Shown here in pieces: positions 1-8,685 of a DNA stretch of 64,000 nucleotides. Source of the DNA: CBDAQA01 sp965198865 (GTDB taxonomy: Bacteria > Planctomycetota > Phycisphaerae > Tepidisphaerales > Tepidisphaeraceae); assembly GCA_965198865.1 (NCBI GenBank), contig CBDAQA010000021.1, forward strand, positions 1 to 64,000, in the 5' to 3' direction. The notes under the pieces are model-generated. The model did not search any database, had not been told where the DNA came from, and saw nothing but the letters and a program-made list of their open reading frames with translations. A program made the position numbers and the translations under genes. How positions within the stretch are numbered: position 1 is the first letter of the stretch; each line of letters starts with the position of its first letter.

Positions 1-146
1 AAGGGGTGAGAGGAGATTCGGGACTGTCGCGGAACTCGTGTCGTCTCACGGCTTCGCCACGCGCCCCCAGACCGGCAGTGGGCCGGGCCGTCCGCGGACA
101 TGGCGTCCGCGGGCGGGCGTGCTGACCAGAACCTGGCGGGGGTGGA

Positions 147-1974
147 TCAGTTGGCCGGGTCGGCCTTGACGATCACGTTGCTGACCTTCTCGTTGGGACC
201 GCCCGACGCGGGGTAGTCGGCGACGGCGCCGTTGCCGGCCTTGCCGACGGTGAGGGCGGCCCTGGGCTGCTTGGGGATCAGCCCCCCAGCCTTGCCGTCG
301 GCGACGGGCTTGCCGTCGACCGTCAGGGCGAGCGCCCCGCTTTGGGCGAGCGTCGCGTGGACCTGGAAGTGGCCGGTGCCCAGCGGGTCCCTGGCGGCGA
401 TCGTGGTGAGGGTTGAGGCCTCGCGGACGGCGAAACTGAGCTTGCCGTCCTTGATGAAGACGGCGTACCCGTTGGCCGCGCCACCCTGGGCGATGATGAC
501 GCCGTCCTGCCCGGCGGCGTCGAGGTCGGCGGAGATGTCGAGCGGCCTGCCGGCGACGCGGGGCGCGCCGGCGCCGGTCAGGACGTCGCCGCTGTTCCAC
601 GGGCCGGCCGGCGTGGCGTTGGAGGCGACGGCGGGGCGGGTGGCCGCGCCGCCGGTGAGGCGGCGGCGGCGGGCGGCGGGCGTGACGCCGTCGCCGTCGA
701 CCTTGCCGGCGGCGGGGTCGAGCGACGCCAGGGCCGCCGCGAGCCGCTGCCGCTCGGCCCTGGTCGCCTCGGTGTCGCTCTGGGCGGGGACCGGCTTCTC
801 GGCGAAGGGGGCGTCGCTCAGGTCGAACAGCTCGCCCTTCTCGTTCAGCTTGAAGCCGGCGTCGCGGACGAACCAGTGGTCGCCGAGCTGGACGTACGCC
901 ACGCCGCGCGGCGTGCCGGTCTCACCGCGGAGCTGCGGGGCGAAGCTCTGGCCGTCCACCTTGACCGTCGTGGGCAGCCTGGCACCGGCCAGGTCGGCGA
1001 AGGTGACGTAGGGGTCGGCGAAGCTGATCAGGTCCTTCGACACCGTCCCGGGGGTGATGACGCCGGGCCAGTTGGCGATGAACGGGATGTGCGAACCGCC
1101 CTCGAGCATGCTGCCCTTGGCGCCGTTGATCATCCGCCCGCGCACCGGGCTCGGGTAACCCACGGCCGTGCCGTTGTCGCCGGCGAAGACGACCAGGGTG
1201 TTCCTGCGGAGGCCCAGCTTGTCCAGCTCGGCGACGAGCGCGCCGACCTGCTTGTCCATGTAGCGGATGTTGTCGTCGTAGAGCTTCCCGATCGCGGTGG
1301 TGTTCGCGACGGTGTCGGGCGTGCGGAGGGTCGGCTTGTGGACCAGGTGGGTGGCGTAATAGAAGAAGAAGGGCTTGTCCCTGTGGCGCTCGAGGAAGTC
1401 GAACGTGAAGTTCTGGACGACGTCGGGGGCCGTAGGTGCCCTCGGGCAGGTCGACGACGGTGCCGTTTCTTGTTGAACCGCGTCTGCCAGTACCAGCCGC
1501 CGGCGGTGTTGTCGGTGATGAACTCATCGAAGCCCCAGTTGCTGGGGAGCTCGCCGACCTGTCGCCACTTGCCCGCCTGGCCGGTGGCGTAGCCGGCCTG
1601 CTTGAGGAGCCTGGCGATGGGCACCTCGTCGGCCGACCTGGCGCCGGGCCCGTCGGGTCGCCACGAGGCGTTGGTGATCCCGCCGGTGCGGAAGGCGTAC
1701 CGGCCGGTCATCAGCAGGCAGCGCGAGGGGGCCGCACAGCGGGGCGGCGTAGGCGGTGTCGAAACCGGATGCCCGAGGCCGCCAGCGCGTCGATGTTGGG
1801 CGTGCGGTGGCTGTCGGCGCCGTAGGCGCTGACGCCGTCGAGGCCGAGGTCGTCGGCCAGGACGAAGATGATGTTGGGCCTCGGCGGCGGCGGGGCGTCG
1901 GCCCGCGCCGGTCCCGACCGGAGGGTCGCCACTGCAACTGCGATCGCCAGGCTAAACGTTCTCACCGTCGTCAC
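147..1974 (-). pseudogene. Secreted sulfatase with LamG-like C-terminal domain, four frameshifts
   Basis: Formylglycine-dependent sulfatase of the alkaline-phosphatase superfamily, expected to remove sulfate esters from polysaccharides outside the cytoplasm. A GTG start at 1974 gives a signal peptide followed by the metal-binding stretch NIIFVLADDLG. The active-site CGPSR is restored at about 1724-1738 only if one G of the run 1727-1731 is dropped. Other frame changes lie near 1766, 1465 and 1427. After the last one the frame is open to the stop, through FAGDNGT and GGSHIPFIANWPG, then a linker and a C-terminal domain of about 125 residues that looks like a LamG/concanavalin fold. Two of the four breaks are in runs of five G, so sequencing error is possible, but four in 350 bases also fits a decaying gene. 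It lies 22 nt downstream of the F5/8-type C gene, probably in one operon. Confidence 0.8.
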
Positions 1975-1996
1975 TGCGTTCTCCTCGCCACTGATC

Positions 1997-2536
1997 TCAC
2001 TGGTGCGGCTCGCCGGAGCCGAACACGTTGACCTCGCTCAGGCTCGCGCAACACCCGTCGTCGAAGCCGACGATCGTGATGCGGACATACCGAACCCCGC
2101 GGGCGTGATCGAACGTCAGCTGCTGCACCTGCGACCGGGATGCGGTATGGGTCTGGTCGCTGAGCGTCCGCCATCGCACTTGGTCGGCCGACCCCTCGAC
2201 CCGGCAGCGGTAGTTCATGCCGTCGTAGGGCCAGGTGACCTGGCAGCCGGTCAGGGCGAACGGCTTGCCCAGGTCGACCTGCCACCAGTCGGGCCCACCC
2301 TCGGGCTCGTCGTCGGCCCGCCAGCAGGTCTCGGGCTTGCCGTCGTTGCCGTGCGATGCGTCGTGCTCGTCGTTTTCGATCGACGACGAGGTCGCCGGGC
2401 GCCTGAATGCCAGGTCGACCGTTGGAGCGGGTGCCGCTGCGGTGGACGTTGCGGTCGACGCCGCGAGGAGGAGGGACAGGCAGCGTGCCCCGCCCCACGT
2501 CCGGGGGTGGCGAGTGTCTGGAAACAACGATCCCAT
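1997..2536 (-). CDS. Secreted F5/8 type C (discoidin-like) carbohydrate-binding protein
   Basis: Protein of 179 residues with an N-terminal signal-like segment (CLSLLLAASTATSTAAA) and one F5/8 type C domain over the remainder. Visible features are the early LAFRRPATSSS, the central CWRADD...GPDWWQVDLGKPF core and the terminal VRYVRITIVGFDDGCCASLSEVNVFG. Such domains bind glycans or glycoconjugates and are often accessories to sulfatases and glycosidases. The chosen ATG at 2536 is internal to a longer frame opening at 2614; it is preferred because it places the hydrophobic signal near the N-terminus, though no strong ribosome-binding site is visible. It is followed after 22 nt by the sulfatase gene on the same strand, which suggests joint use on a sulfated polysaccharide. 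Confidence 0.72.
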   Translation of the reverse strand: MGSLFPDTRHPRTWGGARCLSLLLAASTATSTAAAPAPTVDLAFRRPATSSSIENDEHDASHGNDGKPETCWRADDEPEGGPDWWQVDLGKPFALTGCQVTWPYDGMNYRCRVEGSADQVRWRTLSDQTHTASRSQVQQLTFDHARGVRYVRITIVGFDDGCCASLSEVNVFGSGEPHQ

Positions 2537-2755
2537 GCGATTTTCCAGGCTGGCCAACGACAGCGAGGGAACCCGATAACTCCCATATAAAGCATATGGA
2601 TGGTCGGAATGCAAGGGCTGTTGCGTGAGTATCGAGTCTAGCGACGCGGGTGGAGAGCTGCGTCAGAAAGGAGGCGTTGATGCGGTGCGCTGGCGACACG
2701 CCAGGGCAGTGTTGGCGTGCATCGGCGAGTGGGGGGCGGTACCGTCTGCGGCCCG

Positions 2756-3826
2756 ATGGCGAAGCTCAAACTGATGGATCGGACGCCGGCCGAGATGGGG
2801 TACGCGTTCCCGGCCGAGTGGGAGCGGCACGCGGGGACGTGGTTCAGCTGGCCCCGACCGGAGGGGATCTCGTTCCCGGACAAGTACCACACGGTGCCGG
2901 AGAACCTGGCCCGCATCTTCCGCGAGATCGCGCCGCGCGAGACGGTTCACGTGAACGTGCCCAACGGCAACTGGGAGCGAATCGTGCGGGGGCAGTTGAA
3001 GGAGCACGGCTGCCCGCTGCGGAACATCGTGTTCCACCACATCAGGACGAACGAGAGCTGGTGCCGGGACCACGGGCCGGCGTTCGTGGCGAGGCCGAAG
3101 CGGGGGGGCGGGCGGTCGGTGGCGGTGGTGGATTGGGGGTTCAACGCCTGGGGTGGGAAGTACCCGCCGTACGACGATGACGACGCGGTGCCGACGCGGG
3201 TCGCCGAGCAGCTTCGCCTGCCCCTGTTCAAGACGCCGATCGTGATGGAGGGGGGCAGCGTCGAGTTCAACGGGGCCGGCACGGTGATGACCACCACCGA
3301 CTGCCTGCTGAACGAGAACCGGAACCCGGGCCTGTCGAAGGAGCAGATCGAGCAGGCGCTGCGCGAGTACTACGGCCAGAAGCACGTCTGCTGGCTGACC
3401 GGCGGGATCGACGGCGACGACACCGACGGGCACGTGGACGACCTGGCCCGGTTCATCAGCCCGACGACGATCGCGATCGGCGTGGAGCCGGATCCGAAGG
3501 ACGCCAACCACCGGGTGCTGCGGTCGGCCCGGAAGCAGGTGGACGCGTTGCGCGACCAGGACGGCCGGCCGTTCGAGATCATCGAGCTGCCGATGCCCGG
3601 CGTCGTGGAGCACGACGGGCAACGGCTGCCGGCGACGTACGTGAACTTCTCGTTCGTGAACGGGGCGCTGCTCGTGCCGACCTACCGGAACAAGCGAGCC
3701 GACCGGCTGGCCACCGACACGCTGCAGCGCCACCTGCCCAAGCACAAGGTGATCGGCGTCGACTGCGTGGAGCTGATCTGGGGGCTGGGGGCGATCCACT
3801 GTCTGAGCCAGCAGATGCCGGGGTAG
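2756..3826 (+). CDS. aguA: Agmatine deiminase
   Basis: Hydrolyses agmatine to N-carbamoylputrescine and ammonia, a step from arginine to putrescine. The 356-residue protein is full length for the family (agmatine deiminase/peptidylarginine deiminase fold). It has the N-terminal MPAEWE-like segment (FPAEWERHAGTWFSWP), the ESWCRDHGPAFV motif with the substrate-binding Asp, EGGSVEFNG, and TDGHVDDLARF with the catalytic His/Asp. The nucleophilic Cys is near the end in GAIHCLSQQ (about C349). ATG 2756 was chosen over an upstream in-frame GTG at 2717 because family members start just before this point. The next gene is arginine decarboxylase, which makes the substrate, so the two encode consecutive steps. 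The symbol follows the family name; a carbamoylputrescine hydrolase is not seen nearby. Confidence 0.9.
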   Translation: MAKLKLMDRTPAEMGYAFPAEWERHAGTWFSWPRPEGISFPDKYHTVPENLARIFREIAPRETVHVNVPNGNWERIVRGQLKEHGCPLRNIVFHHIRTNESWCRDHGPAFVARPKRGGGRSVAVVDWGFNAWGGKYPPYDDDDAVPTRVAEQLRLPLFKTPIVMEGGSVEFNGAGTVMTTTDCLLNENRNPGLSKEQIEQALREYYGQKHVCWLTGGIDGDDTDGHVDDLARFISPTTIAIGVEPDPKDANHRVLRSARKQVDALRDQDGRPFEIIELPMPGVVEHDGQRLPATYVNFSFVNGALLVPTYRNKRADRLATDTLQRHLPKHKVIGVDCVELIWGLGAIHCLSQQMPG

Positions 3827-3831
3827 GGGAC

Positions 3832-3929
3832 GTGCAGAACGACGAATGCAGAACGCGGCATGGAGGGCCGGATGGAGGGCCGGGGCCTGTCTGCGACCGG
3901 CGTTTCATTCTGCATGTGGCGCTCTGCAC
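3832..3929. repeat. Imperfect inverted repeat between agmatine deiminase and speA
   Basis: A left arm beginning GTGCAGAACGACGAATGCAG is mirrored, with mismatches, by a right arm ending CATGTGGCGCTCTGCAC, around a GC-rich centre that repeats GGAGGGCCGG. It lies six nt after the agmatine deiminase stop. It could act as a transcription terminator or be one of the small palindromic elements common in this genome. There is no T-tract. Confidence 0.45.
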
Positions 3930-4062
3930 TTGTCTGCCAGAATTAGCGCGGGTCGCCGTTTGACATCCCCCCGCGGCTGATACGATTGCGGCGCGTCCGG
4001 CCATGATGGGCGGGACGCGTTCGCGCAGGCTGTTCACCCCCCACTGGAGCGGGACACACACG

Positions 4063-6096
4063 ATGACGACATCCGTCGAGTTGATCGGGCAGATCGGTTC
4101 CGAGACGTTGCCGACCGGTGGTGCGGCGTCGCCGGACCAGCCGGGCCACGCGGCGGAGGTGTCGCCCCAGCGGAACGGCAACGGCCACGCCCGCAAGCCG
4201 TGGACGACGGCCGACGCCGCCAGGCTGTACGGCATCCAGCAGTGGGGCGGCGGGTACTTCTCCGTGAACGCCGAGGGGCACGTGGCCGTCCACCCGACGC
4301 AGGACCCGGCGGTGACGGTCGACCTGAAGAGGCTGGTGGACGAGCTGCGCGAGCGCGACATCGCGCTGCCGATCCTGCTGCGGTTCACCGACATCCTGCG
4401 CCACCGGATGGGCCAGCTGCACGGGGCGTTCGCCAAGGCGATCGCCGACCACGACTACCGGGGCCGGTACCAGTGCGTCTACCCGATCAAGGTGAACCAG
4501 CAGAAGCACGTGGTGGAGGAGGTCCACGACTTCGGCCGGGAGTACGGGTTCGGCCTCGAGGCCGGCAGCAAGCCGGAGCTGCTGGCCGTGCTGGCCGTGG
4601 TGCAGGACGACACGACGCCGATCATCTGCAACGGGTTCAAGGACGACGAGTTCATCGAGGCCGTCATCCTGGCGACGAAGATCGGGAAGAACATCATCCC
4701 GGTGGTGGAGAAGTTCAGCGAGCTCGAGCTGATCGTGAAGTACGCCAAGCAGCACAACGTGAAGCCGAGCATCGGCGTGCGGGTGAAGCTCAGCGCCCGC
4801 GGGTCGGGCCGGTGGGAGCAGTCCGGCGGGGTGCGCAGCAAGTTCGGGCTGTTCGTCAGCGAGACGATCGAGGCGCTGGAGTTCCTCCGCCGCCACGGCA
4901 TGGGCGACTGCCTGAACCTGCTCCACTTCCACCTGGGCAGCCAGATCAACAACATCCGCGCGATCAAGCACGCGATCATCGAGCTGGTCCGCGTCTACGT
5001 CGAGATGCAGCGGCTGGGCGCGGGCCTGAAGTACGTGGACGTGGGCGGCGGGCTGGGCGTGGACTACGACGGCAGCCACACCGACTTCGGCTCCAGCGTG
5101 AACTACGGCCTGCAGGAGTACGCGAACGACGTCGTCTTCCACGTGAAGGAGATCTGCGACGCCGCCGACGTGGAGCACCCCACCATCATCAGCGAGAGCG
5201 GCCGGGCCATGGTGGCGCACCACAGCGTGCTGGTGTTCAACGTCCTGGGCTGGAGCGGCTTCGCCCGGTTCGACGTGCCCGCCGCCATCACCGCCGAGCA
5301 GCGCGACGAGATGCCCGCCCCGGTGGCGAACCTGTTCGACACGTTCGCGGGGCTGAACGACGCGAACTTCATGGAGTACTACCACGACGCGCAGATCAGC
5401 CGCGACGCGGTGCTGAACCTGTTCAACCTGGGCTACTGCTCGCTGGAGCACCGCAGCCTGGCCGAGCGGCTGTTCTACGCGATCTGCTCGAAGGTGCTGA
5501 CGATCATCCGCAAGCTGGAGTACGTGCCGGACGAGTTCGAGGGGCTGGAGTCGATGCTGTCGGACACCTACTTCTGCAACTACTCGATCTTCCAGTCGAT
5601 GCCCGACAGCTGGGCGATCGACCAGCTGTTCCCGATCATGCCGATCCACAAGCTGAACGAGGAGCCCACCTGCCGCGGCATCCTGGCCGACATCACCTGC
5701 GACAGCGACGGCAAGGTCGACCGGTTCATCGACCGGCGGCGCGTCAAGAGCGTGCTGGAGCTGCATCCCTACGACGGCGGCGACTACTTCCTGGCCACGT
5801 TCCTGGTCGGCGCGTACCAGGAGATCCTGGGCGACCTGCACAACCTGCTGGGCGACACGAACGCGGTCCACGTGAGCGTGGATGAGACCGGCCGGTTCAC
5901 CATCGACGAGGTGGTGGAGGGCGACACCGTGCGCGAGGTGCTGCAGTACGTGCAGTTCAGCGCCGACGACCTGAAGCGGGCCATGCGCAAGAGCGTCGAG
6001 CGGGCCCTGCGCGAGCAGAAGCTGACGGTGGACGAGAGCCGGGTGCTGCTGAAGTTCTACGAGAACGGGCTGGAGGGGTACACGTACCTGGAGTGA
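4063..6096 (+). CDS. speA: Biosynthetic arginine decarboxylase
   Basis: PLP-dependent (alanine racemase-fold) decarboxylase converting arginine to agmatine in polyamine synthesis. From ATG 4063 the protein has 677 residues, close to the usual SpeA length. The PLP lysine is in YPIKVNQ (about residue 143). Other hallmarks are GLEAGSKPEL, the HFHLGSQ histidine, DVGGGLGVDYDGS and SESGRAM, and the C-terminal domain with NLGYCSLEHRSLAE and SDSDGK-like segments (CDSDGKVDRF). An upstream in-frame ATG at 4003 would add 20 residues without family support. It follows the agmatine deiminase gene, which uses its product. The last codons (GLEGYTYLE and stop) reappear as a degraded copy at about 7170-7196, showing that the 3' end of this gene was included in the tandem duplications downstream. 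Confidence 0.95.
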   Translation: MTTSVELIGQIGSETLPTGGAASPDQPGHAAEVSPQRNGNGHARKPWTTADAARLYGIQQWGGGYFSVNAEGHVAVHPTQDPAVTVDLKRLVDELRERDIALPILLRFTDILRHRMGQLHGAFAKAIADHDYRGRYQCVYPIKVNQQKHVVEEVHDFGREYGFGLEAGSKPELLAVLAVVQDDTTPIICNGFKDDEFIEAVILATKIGKNIIPVVEKFSELELIVKYAKQHNVKPSIGVRVKLSARGSGRWEQSGGVRSKFGLFVSETIEALEFLRRHGMGDCLNLLHFHLGSQINNIRAIKHAIIELVRVYVEMQRLGAGLKYVDVGGGLGVDYDGSHTDFGSSVNYGLQEYANDVVFHVKEICDAADVEHPTIISESGRAMVAHHSVLVFNVLGWSGFARFDVPAAITAEQRDEMPAPVANLFDTFAGLNDANFMEYYHDAQISRDAVLNLFNLGYCSLEHRSLAERLFYAICSKVLTIIRKLEYVPDEFEGLESMLSDTYFCNYSIFQSMPDSWAIDQLFPIMPIHKLNEEPTCRGILADITCDSDGKVDRFIDRRRVKSVLELHPYDGGDYFLATFLVGAYQEILGDLHNLLGDTNAVHVSVDETGRFTIDEVVEGDTVREVLQYVQFSADDLKRAMRKSVERALREQKLTVDESRVLLKFYENGLEGYTYLE

Positions 6097-6102
6097 GGGG
6101 CC

Positions 6103-6468
6103 ATGCGATACGACACGATCAGCCCGCCGCCGCTGACGATCGAGCCGATCGAGCCGGAACACCTGGCGGGCGACCTGATCCAGCCGGGCGACCCGCTGTT
6201 CGGCCTGATCTGGATGAACCCCCAGCGGATGGGCGGCGAGGCACTGTTCTACGCCACGCGGGTGCCCATCATCGCACTCTTCCACTACCTCGCCGGGGGC
6301 GAAACGCTGGACGAGTTCCTCTACCAGTTCGAGGGCGTGACGCGCGAGCAGGCGTTGGGCGTCCTCGACCTTGCCCTCCGTGGAATGCTCGGCAAACTGC
6401 CCGAACATGCGCGTGCTGCTCGACCACAACCTGCCGCACGACCTCCGGCAACTCTTGCCGCCACATGA
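6103..6468 (+). CDS. DUF433 family protein, tandem copy 1 (antitoxin-like)
   Basis: Protein of 121 residues. The central part (about 35-95) matches the DUF433 pattern: GEALFYATRVPIIALFHYLA then GETLDEFLYQFEGVTREQAL. DUF433 proteins are small helical, DNA-binding-like proteins usually encoded next to DUF5615 PIN-like proteins, and the pair is generally regarded as an antitoxin-toxin module; that role is not proven here. It starts 6 nt after speA. The first copy of the toxin-like gene overlaps its last 62 nt but is cut short. The N-terminal sequence is nearly identical in copies 2 and 3 (IEPE..EGDLIQPGHPLFGLIW). Confidence 0.82.
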   Translation: MRYDTISPPPLTIEPIEPEHLAGDLIQPGDPLFGLIWMNPQRMGGEALFYATRVPIIALFHYLAGGETLDEFLYQFEGVTREQALGVLDLALRGMLGKLPEHARAARPQPAARPPATLAAT

Positions 6469-6505
6469 TGTCTGGTCGACGCGGTTCAAAGGGCGGGGGG
6501 CTTAA
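6407..6505 (+). pseudogene. DUF5615 PIN-like protein remnant, tandem copy 1 (first 32 residues)
   Basis: An ATG at 6407 opens a 32-residue frame, MRVLLDHNLPHDLRQLL then PPHDVWSTRFKGRGA, ending in TAA. This is the N-terminal strand and first helix of DUF5615, including the first acidic position of the PIN-like fold (LLDHNLP). The NG-LL segment and the LTIDKNME segment seen in copy 3 are missing. The start overlaps the upstream DUF433 gene by 62 nt, the same overlap as in copies 2 and 3, so this is a truncated former toxin gene and not a chance frame. Copy 2 of DUF433 begins 23 nt later. Confidence 0.75.
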
Positions 6506-6528
6506 GCTATTTGGAGTGAGGTGTGGCC

Positions 6529-6894
6529 ATGATGCTAGATGGGATCGATGTGCCCCCGTTGCAGATCCGCGAGGTTGAGCCCGAACACCTCGTCGGCGAC
6601 ATGATCCAACCCGGCCATCCGTTGTTCGGGCTGGTCTGGATCAATCTGGAGCGGGTAAGCGGAACCCCATGCTTCTACGGCACGCGACTCCCGGTGGCAT
6701 CGCTCTTTCATTACCTTGGTGGCGGCGAGACCATCGACGACTTCATCGACGCGTTCGGGGGCGTCAACCGGGACCCGGTGCTCGGCGTGTTGAACCTCGC
6801 CGCTCGTGGGCTGCTGGCGGAGCTGAACGGCATTGAAGATCTTGCTCGATCACAACGTGACGCGGCACGTGCGGCCGCACTTGTCGGGGCATGA
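6529..6894 (+). CDS. DUF433 family protein, tandem copy 2 (antitoxin-like)
   Basis: Protein of 121 residues from ATG 6529, chosen by alignment with copy 3; an in-frame GTG at 6523 is also possible. The DUF433 core reads GTPCFYGTRLPVASLFHYLG then GETIDDFIDAFGGVNRDPVL. The frame is intact although its partner DUF5615 gene, which overlaps it by 62 nt, is broken. The start is preceded by TTGGAGTGAGG, which resembles the end of speA plus the leader before copy 1 and supports tandem duplication. Confidence 0.78.
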   Translation: MMLDGIDVPPLQIREVEPEHLVGDMIQPGHPLFGLVWINLERVSGTPCFYGTRLPVASLFHYLGGGETIDDFIDAFGGVNRDPVLGVLNLAARGLLAELNGIEDLARSQRDAARAAALVGA

Positions 6895-7196
6895 CGTCAG
6901 CACCACCCGCGAACGGCGTCGGGATCGGCTCGGCAACGGCCTGCTACTGCGGACTGCCGCCGACGCCGAGTTCGACGTGTTTCTGACGCTCGACAAGAAG
7001 ATGGAGTTCAAACGACTCGCCCGATCTGTTGCCGTTCTTACCAGCCGTACTCACGCTGCTGGCGACCCCGCTCGCGCCGCGCCTTTACGTCATCGTCGCC
7101 GATGGCACGGTCACGCACGTCACCGCGCCTCGACCGAAACCGCGAGCCGTTGGAGCGTATCATCGTGGGCTGAAGGGGCACACTTGTCTGGAGTAA
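6833..7196 (+). pseudogene. DUF5615 PIN-like protein, tandem copy 2, internal deletion and frameshift
   Basis: A TTG start at 6833, at the same 62-nt overlap as the other copies, gives MKILLDHNVTRHVRPHLSG, then STTRERRRDRLGNGLLLRTA and FDVFLTLDKKMEF. After about 7015 the frame diverges. Homology to copy 3 resumes in another frame at 7023 with DLLPFLPAVLTLLATPLAP and ADGTVTHVTAPRPKP. About 20 residues of the middle (the segment QNLLKLPIPIVQMDASSSA in copy 3) are missing. The resumed frame ends GLKGHTCLE and stop, a degraded copy of the speA C-terminus GLEGYTYLE. The gene is therefore inactivated and marks the junction of a duplication unit. Confidence 0.75.
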
Positions 7197-7202
7197 ATTG
7201 CC

Positions 7203-7568
7203 ATGCTGCTCGACACCATCGACCCGCCGCCGCTGACGATCAAGCCCATAGAACCCGAGTTGCTGGAGGGCGACCTGATCCAGCCCGGCCACCCGCTGTT
7301 CGGCCTGATCTGGATCAACCGCGCGCGGGTGAGCGGCGCGCCGTGCTTCTACGCCAGCCGGGTGCCGGTGATCACCCTGTTCCACTGCCTCGCCGGGGGC
7401 TACACGCTGGAGGAGTTCCTCGATGACTTCGAGGGCGTTACCCAGGAGCAGGCGCTCGGCGTGCTGGACTTTGCCACCCGGGGGTTGATCGCGAGACTGG
7501 ACGCGCTTGAAAGTGCTGCTCGATCACAACCTGCCGAAAGCGTTGAGGCGGCTGCTGTCGGGACATGA
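7203..7568 (+). CDS. DUF433 family protein, tandem copy 3 (antitoxin-like)
   Basis: Protein of 121 residues, starting six nt after the degraded speA tail of copy 2. The DUF433 core is GAPCFYASRVPVITLFHCLA then GYTLEEFLDDFEGVTQEQAL. It is the only one of the three copies whose overlapping downstream DUF5615 gene is intact, so this pair is the likely functional module. The 62-nt overlap with the toxin-like gene implies translational coupling. Its C-terminal tail (about residues 100-121) is encoded by the overlap and differs between copies. Confidence 0.83.
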   Translation: MLLDTIDPPPLTIKPIEPELLEGDLIQPGHPLFGLIWINRARVSGAPCFYASRVPVITLFHCLAGGYTLEEFLDDFEGVTQEQALGVLDFATRGLIARLDALESAARSQPAESVEAAAVGT

Positions 7569-7875
7569 CTTCCGCACCACGCGGCGGCAGGGTTGGGACG
7601 GACTCTCGAACGGCATGCTCCTCCGAGCGGCAGCCGACGAGGCGTTCGACCTGCTGCTGACGATCGACAAGAACATGGAGTACCAGCAGAACCTGCTCAA
7701 GCTGCCGATCCCGATCGTTCAGATGGACGCCAGCTCCAGCGCGCTGGCGACCCTGCTCCCGTTCCTGCCCGCGACGCTCGCCCTGCTGGCCGCTGGCACC
7801 CTCAAGCCGGCGCTGTACATCGTCGCCGCCGACGGCTCGGTGACCTCTATGTCCGCCCCGCGCCCGAAACCGTGA
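7507..7875 (+). CDS. DUF5615 family PIN-like protein, tandem copy 3 (toxin-like)
   Basis: Intact 122-residue DUF5615 protein from a TTG start inside the upstream DUF433 gene. Family signatures are MKVLLDHNLPKALRRLLSG, DFRTTRRQGWDGLSNGMLL and FDLLLTIDKNMEYQQ. The acidic residues in LLDHN and LTIDKNM match the metal-binding positions of PIN-like ribonuclease folds. The C-terminal part is a hydrophobic helix (ATLLPFLPATLALLAAG) followed by ADGSVTSMSAPRPKP. By family and neighbourhood it is the toxin-like partner of DUF433; RNase activity is inferred. Its last 29 nt overlap, tail to tail, the end of a GH39 fragment on the other strand. Confidence 0.8.
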   Translation: MKVLLDHNLPKALRRLLSGHDFRTTRRQGWDGLSNGMLLRAAADEAFDLLLTIDKNMEYQQNLLKLPIPIVQMDASSSALATLLPFLPATLALLAAGTLKPALYIVAADGSVTSMSAPRPKP

Positions 7876-8442
7876 CCAGCACCACGCCCTGTCGCGGGAC
7901 CGCCAGGTTCACAGTTGCCCTGCCGCCCTTCACGTCCACCTGGGCTCCCGCCTCGGCGACCATCACCGACGTCTTGATCAGCGCCGCCTTCTGCTCGGCC
8001 GTCGGCGGCTGGGGCGATCGCATCCGCTGCCACGCGGCGTAGCTGTTGCCATGCTCGCCGTCGATCCGCCGGCCCGTCGCGGTCGCCGGGCCGTCGGGTA
8101 GCGTGAGGCCGGTGACGTTCAGCGTCACGTCCGCCGCGGGGCCGGGCAGGTCGTCGTCCAGGTAGTGCCACGCCATCAGATACAACTGCTTGCCGTCGAC
8201 CGAGGCGAGGGCCGACACGTCGGGGTGATCGACCGGCACGCCCCCGGTGCGGATCTCGTCGGCGGTGTGGCCGGCGGCGCTGGTCACGGGCAGCCGCTGG
8301 CCGTGCATCTGCGACCACAGGCGGAACACGTTCAGCACCGGCAGGTCGACGCCGTTGGTGGCCAACGCGCGGAACCCGGCGAACCACGGCTCGTTCTCGA
8401 ACTCGAACGCCCAGGTCAGGTTGCCCTCCAGGTTCACGGCGG
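7847..8442 (-). pseudogene. GH39 xylan 1,4-beta-xylosidase, C-terminal fragment
   Basis: The frame from about 8442 down to the TAG at 7847 matches the C-terminal domain of GH39 xylosidases: NLEGNLTWAFEFENEPWFAG, FRALATNGVDLPVLNVFRLW, then the beta-sandwich region ending in a LAVPRQGVVLVTVSG strand. The catalytic barrel with its acid/base and nucleophile is absent. Upstream of residue VNLEG the frame continues to 8542 but with unrelated sequence, and ispG begins at 8686, so the gene is cut. A copy of a dispersed palindromic repeat (8508-8556) lies about 65 nt from the break. It overlaps the third DUF5615 gene by 29 nt at their 3' ends. Confidence 0.72.
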
Positions 8443-8507
8443 GTCTCAAGCTGCTTCTTTCCGCTAAATCGCTGAACGACAGACATTTGTAATTTGGTTG
8501 TGCCGAA

Positions 8508-8556
8508 TGAGACGGATGGAAAACCGTCTCGTCTCGTCTCAAAGTGTCTCACGGCA
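8508..8556. repeat. Dispersed palindromic repeat, GAGAC variant of family C
   Basis: Contains the stem GAGACGG / CCGTCTC around an 8-nt loop, followed by two further GTCTC units and ending CTCACGGCA. It aligns base for base with the core at about 19682-19730, where every GAGAC/GTCTC is GGGAC/GTCCC. It lies between the GH39 fragment and ispG. Confidence 0.6.
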
Positions 8557-8685
8557 CGAAGGCAAGTCGAGCGGGAAGCGATGGGCCTGGTCGGCTGGGG
8601 CGGGCGGGTTGGGGGTCTGTTGCTTTGCGGGTGGGGTGCCTTACGATTTGGGATCGGTTCGTCACAGCTTTTCCGGAGCAAGTCC

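Noticed and set aside
1..55. Possible further family C repeat (GTGTCGTCTCACGG) at the window edge
   Set aside because: Only a short resemblance to the end of the 8508-8556 copy; no paired stem is visible, so it is not listed as a copy.
3943..6489. An 848-codon minus-strand frame over speA and the first DUF433 gene
   Set aside because: Antisense shadow of speA; no recognisable motif, extreme His/Val/Leu/Arg composition.
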